From: Symbiodinium natans
Lineage: Eukaryota; Sar; Dinophyceae; Suessiales; Symbiodiniaceae
Length of the DNA stretch: 64,000 bases
Direction of reading: 5' to 3'
Assembly (NCBI GenBank): GCA_905221605.1
Contig: CAJNDS010001291.1
Location: 388,811-452,810, forward strand
Shown: positions 34,440-45,192 of the stretch, piece after piece
How positions within the stretch are numbered: position 1 is the first letter of the stretch
How the letters are laid out: every line of letters starts with the position of its first letter
Position numbers and translations under genes: made by a program
Notes under the pieces: model-generated
Database searches by the model: none
Told to the model about the DNA's origin: nothing
Seen by the model: the letters and a program-made list of their open reading frames with translations, nothing else

Positions 34440-35547
34440 ATTTTGGCATCAAATGCTGAAGCTTTGGACAGATTGAAGAGATCCGGGAAAGTCGCCACAC
34501 CCGCATTTGAGCGTCTTGAGTTTCAAGACGGAGCGCTGGAAATCGAAGGGTGGCCCAAAAGTTGGTTGAGACTCTTCAATCATTGATCTCCGGCATTGAA
34601 GGCAAGCCAAAGAGGTTTCAGTTGCAGATGGACCTCTAGGCTCAGACACAGGCAGACAAATATTTTGCACATTGGTGCTTACAAAATCCGTGGTACTCGT
34701 AGGCATCTCCTTGGGCGCTGACTTCAGCAGCAAGCCCCTGAAGGATGTCGAGGCAAAGTTCGTGCAGCAGGCGCGTTCACCATACAATGTTACAAACACT
34801 GCTACATCTGATAGAGACGTGCTTCCCAGCTTCCCAGCGCGAACACACAGCCTTGTCCCAAGTCGACGTGTACTAGTATAGCTACTTTCTGCATAACAGC
34901 GCAGCGATCGATTGATTTGGGAGAGGATGTATGTCCCAAACCACCTCCAAACCGAGCGCCCTGGAGCTCCTGAATCCCAGGAACAGTGACCCTGAACAGG
35001 ATGTGGGCAGACCTGGCGCCAGCGCTTCGGCTGCCGAGTTGCCGGAGGGCAAACAAACAGAAAACAAGCCAAAGAAGTACAGGTGGGAGTTTGCACTTGG
35101 GGGGTCTGAATACTTGCCGGGTTGGGGATTGGCAGGCAGCTGAGGGCCGAGTATTTGGAAAGCATTTGGCCACAAGGGATGGAACAAGAATAAAGTCAGA
35201 CCTCAAGCTCGAGGACCTCTTGCATTCTAAGTTCTATTGAGCCGGTTCATTCCTTGGGAGGATGCTTGGTCGCACTGGGGAGGCAGAAATGTGAGACGCC
35301 ACCCTTGCCTGAGGTCCGGGAGTCAGCGCAACTCGGCGCGCTCCGACCTCGGCCATCTCTCCAGAAGCGCACGATCAGCCAACCGCCTGCTCTATGCAGA
35401 ATTCAGTGTCCTTTCAGTCGAAGTGTCAGTGAGCAGCACAATGTTCGCTCGGCCTTGGTGAAGTTTCAGATGCGGCGCATCCTTTGTCACTCAATGTAGT
35501 CTGTAGTAGTTGTTCTGAAAGAGCGAAGTGTTTGGCCGGTACGGCCG

Positions 35548-35583
<36 letters not shown>

Positions 35584-38469
35584 TGCCCCTCATGAAGAGA
35601 TTCCATGGATATCAGCTGCAACCCGCATTCCGCCATAGCAGCCTCTACCGTGCAAAAGGCTTTGGAGCAGCTGAAGGGCAGCAGCGAGCCTGTAGCGGCA
35701 CCCTCAGTTTTTGAACTTTCTTCCTCGTTCGGGATGTTTGTGGCAGGGGGGGCAGAGTGCCATGGAGTGCCTTTTTATGGGTGCGACCTCAGACAGCTCA
35801 GGCTCGGGTACTTCCAGGACAAGTAGCCCTGGTCGGCATCCCAGCTTCCTCGCTCCTTTCTGATCAGCAACACAGTTTCGTGCCGGAAGTCTCCCTTGCT
35901 TGCTCTGGCGGCGTTCTGCTTAAGGGAATCCAGGGAATCCCGTCGCTCAGACATCGCTTGCACTGTGCCCCATGGGCCTGTTGCAAGCAAAACGCCAGGG
36001 TTGTGCAAGCAACTGCAGCCGTTCTATAGAGTTAGAGGATGTTAGAGGAACAGCTGAGCACCTACACCTTCTACATCCGATCCAGGAGCGGCTGCTCAAC
36101 GAGCTTGATGGTGTCGCCAAAGAGCCTGGGCCTTTTATGTGAAGGTTCAGGAGAGGATCTCGGCATGGCCACGGTGGGACTCAGGCTTTGGTAGTCATTG
36201 GCAGTCAGATATCAGTATCAGCATCTTATGAAGGACTAATGCGCAGTTTAACTGGCATCCCGACAAATGTAGTGTTCTTTTTGCGAGTCCGAACCGCATG
36301 CCGGCGTTGTCCTTGGGGAGGGCCTTGATGTCTTGGACGTTCTGACTTGCAATCGCAGAACATCGCAGACATTGTCAGACCACATCAGAGACTTATTTGA
36401 TTTCTTCCGCATCGCAGCCGTCCAAGCTTGCGCCTGTGGTCAGGGCCCAGGTGCAGTGCCACCTGGGCAGCAGCAGCAAGCTCGCGAGCAGAGTCTGCAG
36501 CCTGGGTTACCAGCTGTCCGAATGTGCATGCGTTCTTCACGCGAGCGTTAAGTCGTGGGAGTCGCGCTCGGAGAACTTAGCGATCAGCTTGGTGGCTGTT
36601 GCCGTTGTAAGTAAGTTCTTCGGGATGATGATGAGTCGCCGTATCTTGTCAATGTTGTTTTTTTGGAGTATGTAACCGCATGTACTGCCTGCATTGCTAT
36701 TTCCGCAGCATGAATACGAAGTTTCAGGTGTTGTTTTATGTCGAGGTTGTGCCTCAAGGCTGGTTTGTACTGGCTGCACAGTGACTCAGTGCCTGCAGCG
36801 TGCGCTTGCAATTGTCGCAGCTACTTGGGCAAACGGAAAAGAGCCCCAGAAGCAAAAGGTTTTATGATGCCCAGGTCGCACTCCTAGCAAAGGAGCTGGA
36901 GAGACAGCGCGAAGAGGAGATGACTATAAATGACTTCACATGACCGAGCAGGTCCCAAGACTTGTGAGCCCCCAAATGAATAGTTTCGAGGTAGCCGTGT
37001 GCCATAGCAGCACGTTTGCGACTCCTGGATTGAAAGCTCATCTCACTGTAGGGTGTCGAATGCGCCAGGACGCTCAGCAGGTCCAGCTGGCCATTGCTGC
37101 GGCAGAGAATCTCGTCAATGAGGGCAGTGCCGCAGCCTTGCGAATCCGATAAAACCTGGATCGTTCAACAGTTGGTCACTGCAAACACTTAGGGTGCTTC
37201 CAACCTCACCCGGCAAGTGGGTTTCTGGAGTTGCAGGTTATGCTTACATCATTCTTAGCGTTGAAATGGTAGTGCTTTTGTGGCAAGGGCGGAGGGGGGG
37301 GGGGAGTTGCAAGACTTGATTGTAGTTTTCCAGTGCAGATGTTTAAGAGCGCAGGCTTGAGTGGTGGCTGGGGCATTCCGCTTTGGATTTAACATGCTTG
37401 TGGGGTTTAGCACAAAAATTTCCGTATTTTCCGTTCTATTCCAGGGGCTGGGCTGGTGAATGCACGGCCACTGAAACGCAAGAGCGACCCGGCGAACCAA
37501 GTCAGTAAAAACGCAACCCCTCGCGCCAGGCTGCGCCAGCTTGTTTTTGTGTATTCTGTGGGTGTCCTTTCCAGGAGCGGCTTGAGACTGTCCATTGTTG
37601 ACGTGTGCCTCTCATTGGTGCCTCTTGTCTTAAGGCCCGTGATTGGCTTCGGAGAGCCGGCGGGAGCTTGCCACGACTAGGCCGGCCTCAATCAGTGACC
37701 CAAATTGCTCGTGAGTGCTTATGTTGCTTGTTCAACCTCTTCATTTCGGCCTCAGCAGAGTACTTGTGAAGAACTCGTGCGTCAAGAGAGTTCTATACAT
37801 CATTCAAGCTTCCAGGTGTTTGTTGCATGCGTTCTCCACGCAAAGGTTTTAGTAGCCTGGTGGCCGCACTCATTGCCCGGGAGCAGGAGCCCAAGCCAAC
37901 GGCCCCTCTGTCTTTGGTTTGCATCCTATTTGGCATTTTCGGGCTTAACGACATCAACAGTGATAGACAGCTTCATCTCTGGGGTTCTCTTATTTTGTGG
38001 CAAGGCTCGTCGGGTTTTCTCGTATGGCTTCTGGGATGTTCATCCATGCACACCCATGCGTTAGGCCCTGCTAGGGCGTGCTTCCCAATTTTCTGAGATG
38101 CCCACTGCTGCCATCCATGGCATCTACGCTTCCCGGATGCTACAGCATGCTACAACCCCACCTCAGGTATGCTTCCTAGGACATCTCGTTATGCCCCTGT
38201 CTTGTCGAAGGAAGGAGCTCCATGAAACCAAATCTGCCAAACCCGTGAGCCTGAGACCGGATGCAACGACGGCCCTGAAAGCTGTGTCGCCATGTGCCCA
38301 GAGCTTGCTTGCTGGGGATCTAGCAGGAACTTACAAGTTCAAACGTCTTCGAGACGTACGGTTGAAGGATGCCATTTCCGTTGCTTGCATCTTCCGGTGC
38401 CACAGTACATCGTTTTGGCGGCGCGACGTATGCAGAGCTACTTTACATCGGCTCATTGACGAATACTGA
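34440..38469 (+). CDS. Helix-rich protein of unknown function, several joined exons
   Basis: Exons: about 34447-34545 (VATPAFERLEFQDGALEIEG), about 34712-34775 (SKPLKDVEAKFVQQA), 35000-35082 (ELPEGKQTENKPKKY, donor GTGGGA), 35639-35706 (ASTVQKALEQLKGSSEPVAA), 36048-36138 (HLLHPIQERLLNELDGVAKE), 36418-36606 (63 codons between CGCAG and GTAAGT, including SKLASRVCSLGYQLSECACV), about 36800-36918 (RFYDAQVALLAKELERQREE), 37079 to about 37146 (QVQLAIAAAENLVNEGSAAA) and 37445-37500 (VNARPLKRKSDPANQ, donor GTCAGT). Later candidates are 37851-37918 (LVAALIAREQEPKPTAP) and about 38165-38469 (DATTALKAVSPCAQSLLAGD, stop at 38467). The protein is mostly charged and amphipathic helix with a coiled-coil look around RFYDAQ and ERQREE. 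No domain is recognised. The exon ending at 41206 may belong to the same gene. Confidence 0.6.
35550..35581. repeat. TA microsatellite
   Basis: About 16 TA units, in the intron before exon 35639-35706. Confidence 0.9.
37292..37305. repeat. G homopolymer
   Basis: A run of G after GGCGGAGG, intronic between exons 37079 and 37445. Confidence 0.7.
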
Positions 38470-38978
38470 CGCTGCATGTTCTCTGTGCGATCATGTGCTG
38501 CCATGTAATGTACATGTATATAAAGTGAAACACTGATTGCTGGTAAGTTTCTCCCATGCCCCCTCCTACAGCTATAGGAGTTGGGCCTGTGAGTAGGTGA
38601 TTCCTCCGCCTCGTGAGTAGGCTGACCCTCTCGACGATCCTACTCTTAAGGCCCAGAGAATTGACCAGAACAAGTCGGATCATTGCTCCGAATCCCAAGA
38701 ACCATTAGAGGCACGGCCTTGTGAACAACGCGCAGTGTGTCGCAAAGCTTCACAGTCTTCACATCTCTAGCTTGCCCGCGCGAAAGACTACGAGACCAAG
38801 GCCAGTTCCTGGGGAGCGGGAGATGGCAAGGCCTGGGCTCCGAGGGTGCTTTGGGCTTCTAGCAACTCGCGGTTGGTTCGTTGAAGAGTTCGGGCTGAAC
38901 ACAAGATGCTTTCCCGACCCATGCAGGATTCGTGTATTGACCAGTAACCTCGGTTGCGCATGCAAGGTACTGAGATGG

Positions 38979-39060
38979 ATGAAGTATATATATATACACA
39001 TATAAATATATATTTATCGATTATTGTGTATTTATATTTGCTCATATCTATATTATGCAT
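38979..39060. repeat. TA-rich tract
   Basis: TATATATA and TAAATATATA words for about 80 bp. A second such tract lies at 39418-39455. Confidence 0.8.
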
Positions 39061-39417
39061 GTACCGCACCCTTGCCCAAATCCAGGCTATGGGAGCTGCT
39101 CGCCAGTGCCCTGCGAAGGACTCAGCCCGGAATCTCCAGCTTGAGTTTAGGATGTTTAGGATCGGTGCGATCAACTGTCACCAGCGCCCTCGAAACTCAA
39201 GTCCAAGACCTGGTCGCCTAAACGGTCGACGTTGGCTTGTTTCGCTTCAGCGCAGGAAAGCTCCATACACGTAAAGATGCTTGATCATACATCGTACTTG
39301 CCTTTTGCTCGAGATGTCCCGAGGCTGCACACTGTTCGCATCGGGCAGGCCGGCAGCAGATCCACAAGCGGTCAGAGACCACCCCGAAACATGAAAGCAA
39401 CACGAATCAACAAATTT

Positions 39418-39462
39418 CTATATATGTATCTGTATATATATATATATATACACATACACACA
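39418..39462. repeat. TA then CA microsatellite
   Basis: TATATATATATATA followed by CACATACACACAC. No coding signal. Confidence 0.8.
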
Positions 39463-39802
39463 CTAGGCACATGTGTGCTTCGCACTTATGATGTGTTAGG
39501 GGAATCGCTAGAGCAGGCCTGAGTGAATGAGGGGCTCACGGTTCACGTGTCCCAAAAGCTCGACGATTTTTCCGGACGTCGGGGTTCTGCGTGCGGCCTT
39601 CGGAGCCTTGTGATTCTACAGTCATTGCTTGCACCAATGTCGCAATGCTTCCCCACTTCCCCAAAACCAAGAGAGCCCCCGCTTGGAGGTGTGACAGGTT
39701 TCATCGGCCCGAAGGTCAAAAGTACGGGATAGGGGCCGGACCCCGACCAATTTGCCTTTTTTTCGCATGTCAATGTAGCGTCCAGTGTCCTCTATTAAAT
39801 TG

Positions 39803-40681
39803 TCATGACTGTGAGGAATAGGCTTTCGTGAAACACGGGAACCAGCATGCAGCGCAGCCCGCAGCCTCAGGCCGAGGTGTTTTTGCACCCACTGGCGGCC
39901 TTAAACATATAAACATGTGCTGGTTTCGCATGACTCCCCAAGTGTCATGCTGCTGCCCTACCCGCCAGTCTGCTGGAAGTGTGGTTTGCGGACCGGCAGT
40001 TTGCACACCGTTGGCCGGGTGTGGGGCGCTCTGCAAGTTACGGATTCTTGAAGCCAACATGCCCAGCACTTCCGGGCAGATGACAGTGGGGCTATGAGCT
40101 AACGCGCCCTCTGGTGAATCCTGGAGAGCAGTCAACCAGCCCAGTACACATGCTGGGGGCAGCGCACTCGCTGCACGGCTGCCGATCTTGCAGAGACGGA
40201 GGGGAGGCCGAGCCACTGACCGCTGGGTCATCACACCTTTCAAGCTCTGGCAGATAGAGATTCCGAAGGTAATAAGCCCTAAGCAGTAGTCATACCTTTT
40301 CAAGACATGTAGGCTTGCAAGATTCGTGATGTCGACCACCTCTGCTTTACGGGTTAGTTCCAGGGGGCTGCAGCAGCTTTTGTTGGGGGACTTGATGTTG
40401 TTCTTCGCGGTGTTCTTGTAGATTGTCCTGCTGATGAACATTGTCACTCCGGCAGCCTGAATCATCTGAAGCATCCCACCTGCCCAGTGCATTTTGATGC
40501 GGCGCCGGGTACTTGCAAGAGTGTTGGTCTTGCATGGTCGGTTTGCAGACCGGCACTTCGCACACCGACGGCATTTTGCATCATCTCGTACCATCTTTGT
40601 ACCAGGTGCGTTGAATGGCTGCAAGTAAGTGCTCCGATTGGGCAACGGATACCTCGCAGCACCCAATGCCCGAACCCCCAC
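39803..40681 (-). CDS. Long minus-strand open frame, doubtful
   Basis: The longest open frame of the window (292 codons). A 5' part has Lys, Arg and Cys clusters (KCRRCAKCRSANRPCK), followed by hydrophobic stretches. At the stop density of this DNA such a length is expected well under once, so it is notable. But it has no recognised domain, runs against the direction of every supported gene and needs no intron. It may be a decayed gene, an antisense frame or a rare intronless gene. Confidence 0.2.
   Translation of the reverse strand: MGVRALGAARYPLPNRSTYLQPFNAPGTKMVRDDAKCRRCAKCRSANRPCKTNTLASTRRRIKMHWAGGMLQMIQAAGVTMFISRTIYKNTAKNNIKSPNKSCCSPLELTRKAEVVDITNLASLHVLKRYDYCLGLITFGISICQSLKGVMTQRSVARPPLRLCKIGSRAASALPPACVLGWLTALQDSPEGALAHSPTVICPEVLGMLASRIRNLQSAPHPANGVQTAGPQTTLPADWRVGQQHDTWGVMRNQHMFICLRPPVGAKTPRPEAAGCAACWFPCFTKAYSSQS
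39966..40577. repeat. Pair of related ~35-bp segments
   Basis: GGTTTGCGGACCGGCAGTTT (about 39980) and GGTTTGCAGACCGGCACTTC (about 40538) are each followed by GCACACCG. They are direct repeats about 560 bp apart, differing mostly by single substitutions. On the + strand one frame reads GLRTGSLHTVG and GLQTGTSHTDG. Confidence 0.6.
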
Positions 40682-40710
40682 ATTGAGCCGCTTGACTTGT
40701 GTCCACTTCA

Positions 40711-40769
40711 GCTACTCGATTGAAGATGTTGGTGGAGCAGATTTTCTTGGGATTCTGGATGGGATGTAC
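40711..40769 (+). CDS. Candidate exon upstream of the Ser-rich terminal exon
   Basis: After CTTCAG the frame reads YSIEDVGGADFLGILDGM and meets a GT (GTACAG). It has a protein-like mix and lies about 230 bp before the acceptor at 41003, but the phase link to 41003 was not proved. Confidence 0.35.
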
Positions 40770-41002
40770 AGTCAACACGCTCTTCTTTTGCGTTTGTATT
40801 GCATTCTTTCGGCTGCGTGCCCGGCTTTGAATCCAGCGGCGAGCTTTGGGCTTGACTTGACATGACCTTAAAAGGCCCCGGACGAATCCAGCAAACTCGC
40901 TTCCTAAGCAGCTCAACCGAGAGTTGTCACAACAGCCAGCATGCAACAAACCTTAAGCATTGTTGAAATCCTTATCCTCCAAGCTTTGCCCGCCTTGCGC
41001 AG

Positions 41003-41206
41003 ATTGCGAGAGCCCAGCAGTGCATAGACGAGCTAGAGGAGGAATCGGGGGGGGAGAGGCCAACTTCCTGCGGCTCAGGGAGTTCTATATGTTCTTCTGG
41101 TTTTGAGGGGTTGGCTCCAAAGGATGGCGGGCTTAGCAAATCCTCCTTCAAAGATTTGGTTGGCTCATTTCAAGGCCAATCACGCAGCAAGTCGTCACGT
41201 GCTTGA
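41003..41206 (+). CDS. Terminal exon with acidic helix and Ser-rich tail
   Basis: A pyrimidine-rich CCTTGCGCAG acceptor is followed by 67 codons and TGA. The peptide starts IARAQQCIDELEEESGGERP, goes through a Gly/Ser/Cys stretch and ends GSFQGQSRSKSSRA. The acidic helix followed by a polar, Ser-rich tail is typical of a C-terminus that can be phosphorylated (inference). It is probably the last exon of the gene whose helical exons lie at 34.4-38.5 kb, but the join is not shown. Confidence 0.6.
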   Translation: MARAQQCIDELEEESGGERPTSCGSGSSICSSGFEGLAPKDGGLSKSSFKDLVGSFQGQSRSKSSRA

Positions 41207-41408
41207 GCAGACTGTTGACCGCTGATTTCCTTGTATCTGCTGATACGTGATTAATACTTGCAGTCACACTTTCCATTTTCATGTTCATACTGGTCCTAAT
41301 ATCTGTGAGGGTGCCATCCTCACTTTCCTGAGTTGGCTCCCGGAACCTCAGCATCCGTCTTTCCCTGCCAGCTTCTCAGCACAGCAGCAAAAAAACTGAT
41401 CGAACATA

Positions 41409-41717
41409 ATGGAGTGCAATGAACACACACACTTGGTGGATTTGGCAGAGCACTGGAGGCCCTTGCATCAGTGTCGGTTTCGGGGTGTGGGTGCCATGTT
41501 CGACGAGGGTTCCGAGCCGGGGTGGGGGGCGGGGGGGGGGGGCGTGCCAAGCCAAGTGAACCACAGGCAGCTGGCTTTGCGGATTTGGGCGCTTGTGGGT
41601 GATTTCTGGAGCCCCGCTTCTCGACATCGCTGCCCATCAAGGGCTCAAGTCCCAATTCACATGCTGTGCACACTTGGGTGTCCTGAATCTTTGACTGTAT
41701 TTGTAGTGCTTGGATAG
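41409..41717 (+). CDS. Candidate first exon
   Basis: An ATG 200 bp after the stop at 41206 opens 102 codons beginning MECNEHTHLVDLAEHWRPLH. A run of G codons (Gly) interrupts it at about 41527. The position fits the short intergenic spacing seen at 21824-22333. No domain is seen. Confidence 0.3.
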   Translation: MECNEHTHLVDLAEHWRPLHQCRFRGVGAMFDEGSEPGWGAGGGGVPSQVNHRQLALRIWALVGDFWSPASRHRCPSRAQVPIHMLCTLGCPESLTVFVVLG

Positions 41718-42001
41718 AAAAGATTTCGAAGGGACGAATGGCAGGCCATTTTTTGAAGGATCACGGCGACGCCTTTTGAAGCCGAGGCTCTGTGGTACTT
41801 TCTAGGGCATTGTAGGGCTGTTGGGTCTTATAGTTTCTAGACTGCATGAAAAGACTTATGCTAAGTGGACAAAGTTCTGGGTGGCGGTGTGCCCTAATTC
41901 ACTGTTTGCATCCCGGCCCAACAGGGGCATAGTTGGATGCCGTCGCGAAGCCGCCCCTTCTACTTCACACTCTACTCGCCGCTTCTGCTGCAACCAGTGC
42001 G

Positions 42002-42225
42002 ATGGCATCGCCAGCCTCCCGAAAGCCCGAAGCCCTGATGCCGGTTGGAAGCATTGAAGCATTGTGCCATTTCGCCTGCGAGGAGTTTTGGGTGTTGGGC
42101 GGGGAGTGCTGTGAAGGGCCGACGCGGCCGACGCCAAGGAAGACCGGGGAGAAGATTCCAGTTGCCATCAATGGCGAGCCGGCGCAGATTGATGCCCCGG
42201 GCTTCACAGGCCAAGAGAGTGGTCG
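42002..42225 (+). CDS. Candidate exon(s), function unknown
   Basis: From ATG 42002 the frame reads MASPASRKPEALMPVGSIEA, passes through a Cys-bearing stretch (CHFACEEFWVLGGECCEG) and reaches KIPVAINGEPAQIDAPGF. The last part loosely recalls a beta-strand pair with a DGEP-like turn seen in lipid-kinase folds, but that is too weak to name. The frame after about 42215 is uncertain (GC or AG|G options). Confidence 0.4.
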
Positions 42226-43077
42226 GACGGAGTGTCAGCACCCTCATTCAGGGCGCGTTGTGCATTGGGGTTCGGCGATTGCGGGCCGTGTCGGCGGCAA
42301 CTTTATTCCTTGTCTAGCAGCATTCTCCGTCTTTGCGCTTCCTTCCCAGCCCGCTCATGTTGCTGGCGCTTCCGGTCACAAGTCTGGCAACACAAGCCTG
42401 GCATCACAACATACCTGTGCCCATCTGCTGTAGCAGACCGTGATGACTGGAAGGCTTGTGCCACATCGTCCACGAAACGGGCAGCGAGACGGGGCTTGCG
42501 AAAGTGGAGCGATCGAGGAATCGAGGCGCCTCAGCCATTGAACCCAAAATCGCTCTATAAGCCATCCTGGAACCCATCAGTCTGAGACACCCCGCAGTTC
42601 TACACTTCTCATACCCTGCCATGCCTCATCGGATTGCTTTAATCGCTTAGGCTTCGTTAGCGCTCTGCGCTGCTAAGCTCTACTAATTAGGCTGGCTTGC
42701 CATGTGCGAGGACTCATTGTCCAGATGCAGGGGAAGTTTGCGGAGACGGCCACACTAGGCCGTATGCAGGGGTGAACTGCGAAGTTGACGCTTTTTGCAG
42801 CCGAAACGATGTCGGGATGCAGTGAACGAATACAGCGTCCTGAAGGGCAGTCTAATGTTGATCCCCGGCCCCATATATCTCTAGGAATGGAAGTTCGGGG
42901 TCTGCCACGAGGATGCCAGTTGAAGATGTCGGCTTTCACTTATTTCACTCGTTTCATTCCCCCCTCGAACTCTACATGCTTGCCACCGCGAGGCTACGCA
43001 AAAGAAAGTCCTAAAGCCCCCAAAGACTCACCCCGAAATGCCCCGACATCAAGGTACGCATCCTGTCGAGCAAAAAA

Positions 43078-43186
43078 GAAAGCCCGAAACTTGCAAACAG
43101 GCGAAGAGAACTCCACCAACATTTGGCTGGGCGGAACCCTCGGGTCAGCGCTGAGCCTGAGCCGGTTGGAGGGTTCTTGGACCTAA
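43078..43186 (+). CDS. Candidate terminal exon
   Basis: The frame reads NLQTGEENSTNIWLGGTLGS and then LSLSRLEGSWT before TAA. It looks protein-like and ends just before the GA/TA element at 43196, but no acceptor was fixed. Confidence 0.3.
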
Positions 43187-43195
43187 GTCTGCTGT

Positions 43196-43208
43196 GGATA
43201 GAGATAGA

Positions 43209-43246
<38 letters not shown>

Positions 43247-43500
43247 TATATATATATATATAATTAGAGATAATTAGAGAGAGAGAGAGAGAGAGAGAAA
43301 AAAAAACAAAAGAAAGGAAACCTGGTCAAACTACGTTGATGCGAAACAGGGGTGATGTGTCGTTTCTCACCAACAGACCCTCGGACTTCGCGCGCCCCTT
43401 GGGGCATCTCCCCTGCGAGGGGGCTAAGCGTGTGGAGAGAGAGAGAGAGAGAGGGAACAATAATAGCGTGAAGAAGAGAGGAGGAGAAGAAGAAGAAGAG
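43196..43500. repeat. GA-tract element, copy 3, with TA insert and A-run
   Basis: GA tract, TA tract, ATTAGAGATA duplicated, GA tract, short A-run; then CCTCGGACTTCGCGCGCCCC-TT-GGGG, a second CCCC...GGGGG hairpin and CTAAGCGTGTGGAGAGAG at about 43380-43440, then GA and GAAGAA. The core matches the 24.8-kb copy in order and spacing. Confidence 0.8.
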
Positions 43501-44065
43501 GAGCCGTGTCGTTTCCCTTCCGATGTCCTTGCCGGGGACGGAATTCGCAAGGGAGCATCACGAGCCGAGGGGCCTCGCTCTTTGCAGGCACTCCCGCCAA
43601 GCATAAGCTGGTCATTGCTTGTTCGATTCGGGGCAGCTGCCCGAAAAAGAGTCTTGTGCAGCCGGTATGTCAGACGACTCATGTTTTATCCAGCTTACGG
43701 ATCTTGTTTCGCGTTGTTCTCACAAAATCCCCGAGGTGGCTTGCTAGCTTCTGGAGCTTCCCATGTTTGGAGCGACGGGTCTAAGTTCCGATGCATTATG
43801 ATAGCGGCAAACTTCGTCAAATGCGGAGAGTTAAGCCCTCTACACGGCCTATACTATACTCCACAAGGAAGCCTCAGCGACATAAACACACCTGAAGTCC
43901 GAAAACGGGTGATGCCAAGTGCGTTCTAAATTAAAGACGTGCATTCTGCTGGGTGACTGCTTGCAGCTAGCACACTCTGTGTGTGCGTTGAGAGAAATTG
44001 CAGAGAATGCATAGAAGCCTGAAACCCTGAAACGACTCTCAGCTAGCCTGTGCTGTCTGTCGGGA

Positions 44066-44110
44066 GAAATCTACTGAGAATCTACTGAGAATCTACTGAG
44101 AATCTACTGG
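44066..44110. repeat. 11-bp tandem repeat GAGAATCTACT x4
   Basis: Four near-perfect consecutive copies of an 11-bp unit; non-coding context. Confidence 0.9.
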
Positions 44111-44754
44111 AGCATGTCCTCCCCATTGCTTCAGCCCAACACAGCCCAGGAACCTGGGTTGGGTCATGCGAAACGTGGTGTCCTTGGGCTCCAAGTTTGC
44201 GAACAAGAAGACAGGAGGCCCTGCACCGTCGGCTTGAGGTCTCGACAAGAAAGCGTTTAGGCTTCAGAACGGTGCCCACTCAACATTCTCAACATTCGGT
44301 AGAGCAAGGAGGCTTGACTGTGGTTTGCTTTCTGCTTTGCACAACTCGTGGCTCTTGTGAGTCAATGAGAGCCGGACAGTAACAAAACTGCTTAAAAAGA
44401 AACACGCCGTAATCAGTAAGTCTGAACCCTCATAGCTTGGGAAGGCTCTTTGAGCAGATTTCAGAGCGACACCGAACGCGACACCCGAGCGACGGCAGAT
44501 TTGGAGCCCAAAGTATCTCGGAAAGATCCCGGCGCATCCCAGCCCCGCAACCCCCGTGCACAGCTCCTGGCTCGCAACACGGTCCGAAGGTCGCAACACA
44601 TCAAACAAGCAGAGCGACACCCCAAGCTTTCTTGCAACCCTTGTAAAGGCAACCGGACATGACGGGACCACCTGAACAGCGACACCCCTGACACGCGTCC
44701 ATCTCCCTTTAGACGGTCCTAGAGGAACACGCTTGAGCTTGCGGCGAAACGCAG

Positions 44755-44805
44755 GCCGATTTTACATCGACCTCGGCAACGAGAAGGCGCCCTGTCAGAT
44801 GCTTG
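44755..44805 (+). CDS. Candidate exon (FYIDLGNEKAPCQML)
   Basis: AG|G acceptor (ACGCAG), 16 codons reading RFYIDLGNEKAPCQML, then a GC donor (GCTGAA). Phase and composition suit a real internal exon. The area 44900-45100 is also protein-like in two frames (RVLATPEGEEAPRLGSPESR or EKLVRRMTRNASEDGFPFAG), so the following exon could not be chosen. Confidence 0.4.
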
Positions 44806-45192
44806 GCTGAAGTATGCCAAGCAGAGCATGCAGGACCACTAGCTGCAACTCCGCAGCAATCCTCTGCAAACATGCAATGAGGTGACGCTGTTGGGCTCAT
44901 CGTAGGGTCGAGCTCGCAGGGAGAAGCTGGTCCGCCGCATGACAAGAAATGCCTCTGAGGATGGGTTTCCATTTGCGGGCTTTGTTCCGTGTCCTAGCCA
45001 CTCCGGAGGGAGAGGAGGCACCCAGACTGGGAAGCCCAGAATCTCGGCGCAGCAACGGCATCACTGCAATGGTTCTTGGGATCAAGTGTACTGAGGATTG
45101 AGCTCCCTTCAGGTCTTCCCGAACGCGTAGCGAAGGGTTCTCGTCTTGCGAGTTGGGGGTCTGGGGACTTGACCGGAATTCGTTGTGTCTAG

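Noticed and set aside
34435-34453. CCATTTTGGC resembling the dinoflagellate spliced-leader sequence
   Set aside because: Only ten bases match and the rest of the 22-nt leader is absent; a chance match of this length is not unlikely. A similar TTTTGGCTCA near 23630 lies inside an intron.
34449-35165. 238-codon minus-strand open frame
   Set aside because: It lies opposite + strand exons that join in frame, has no domain and is explained as a shadow of those exons and the C-run flank.
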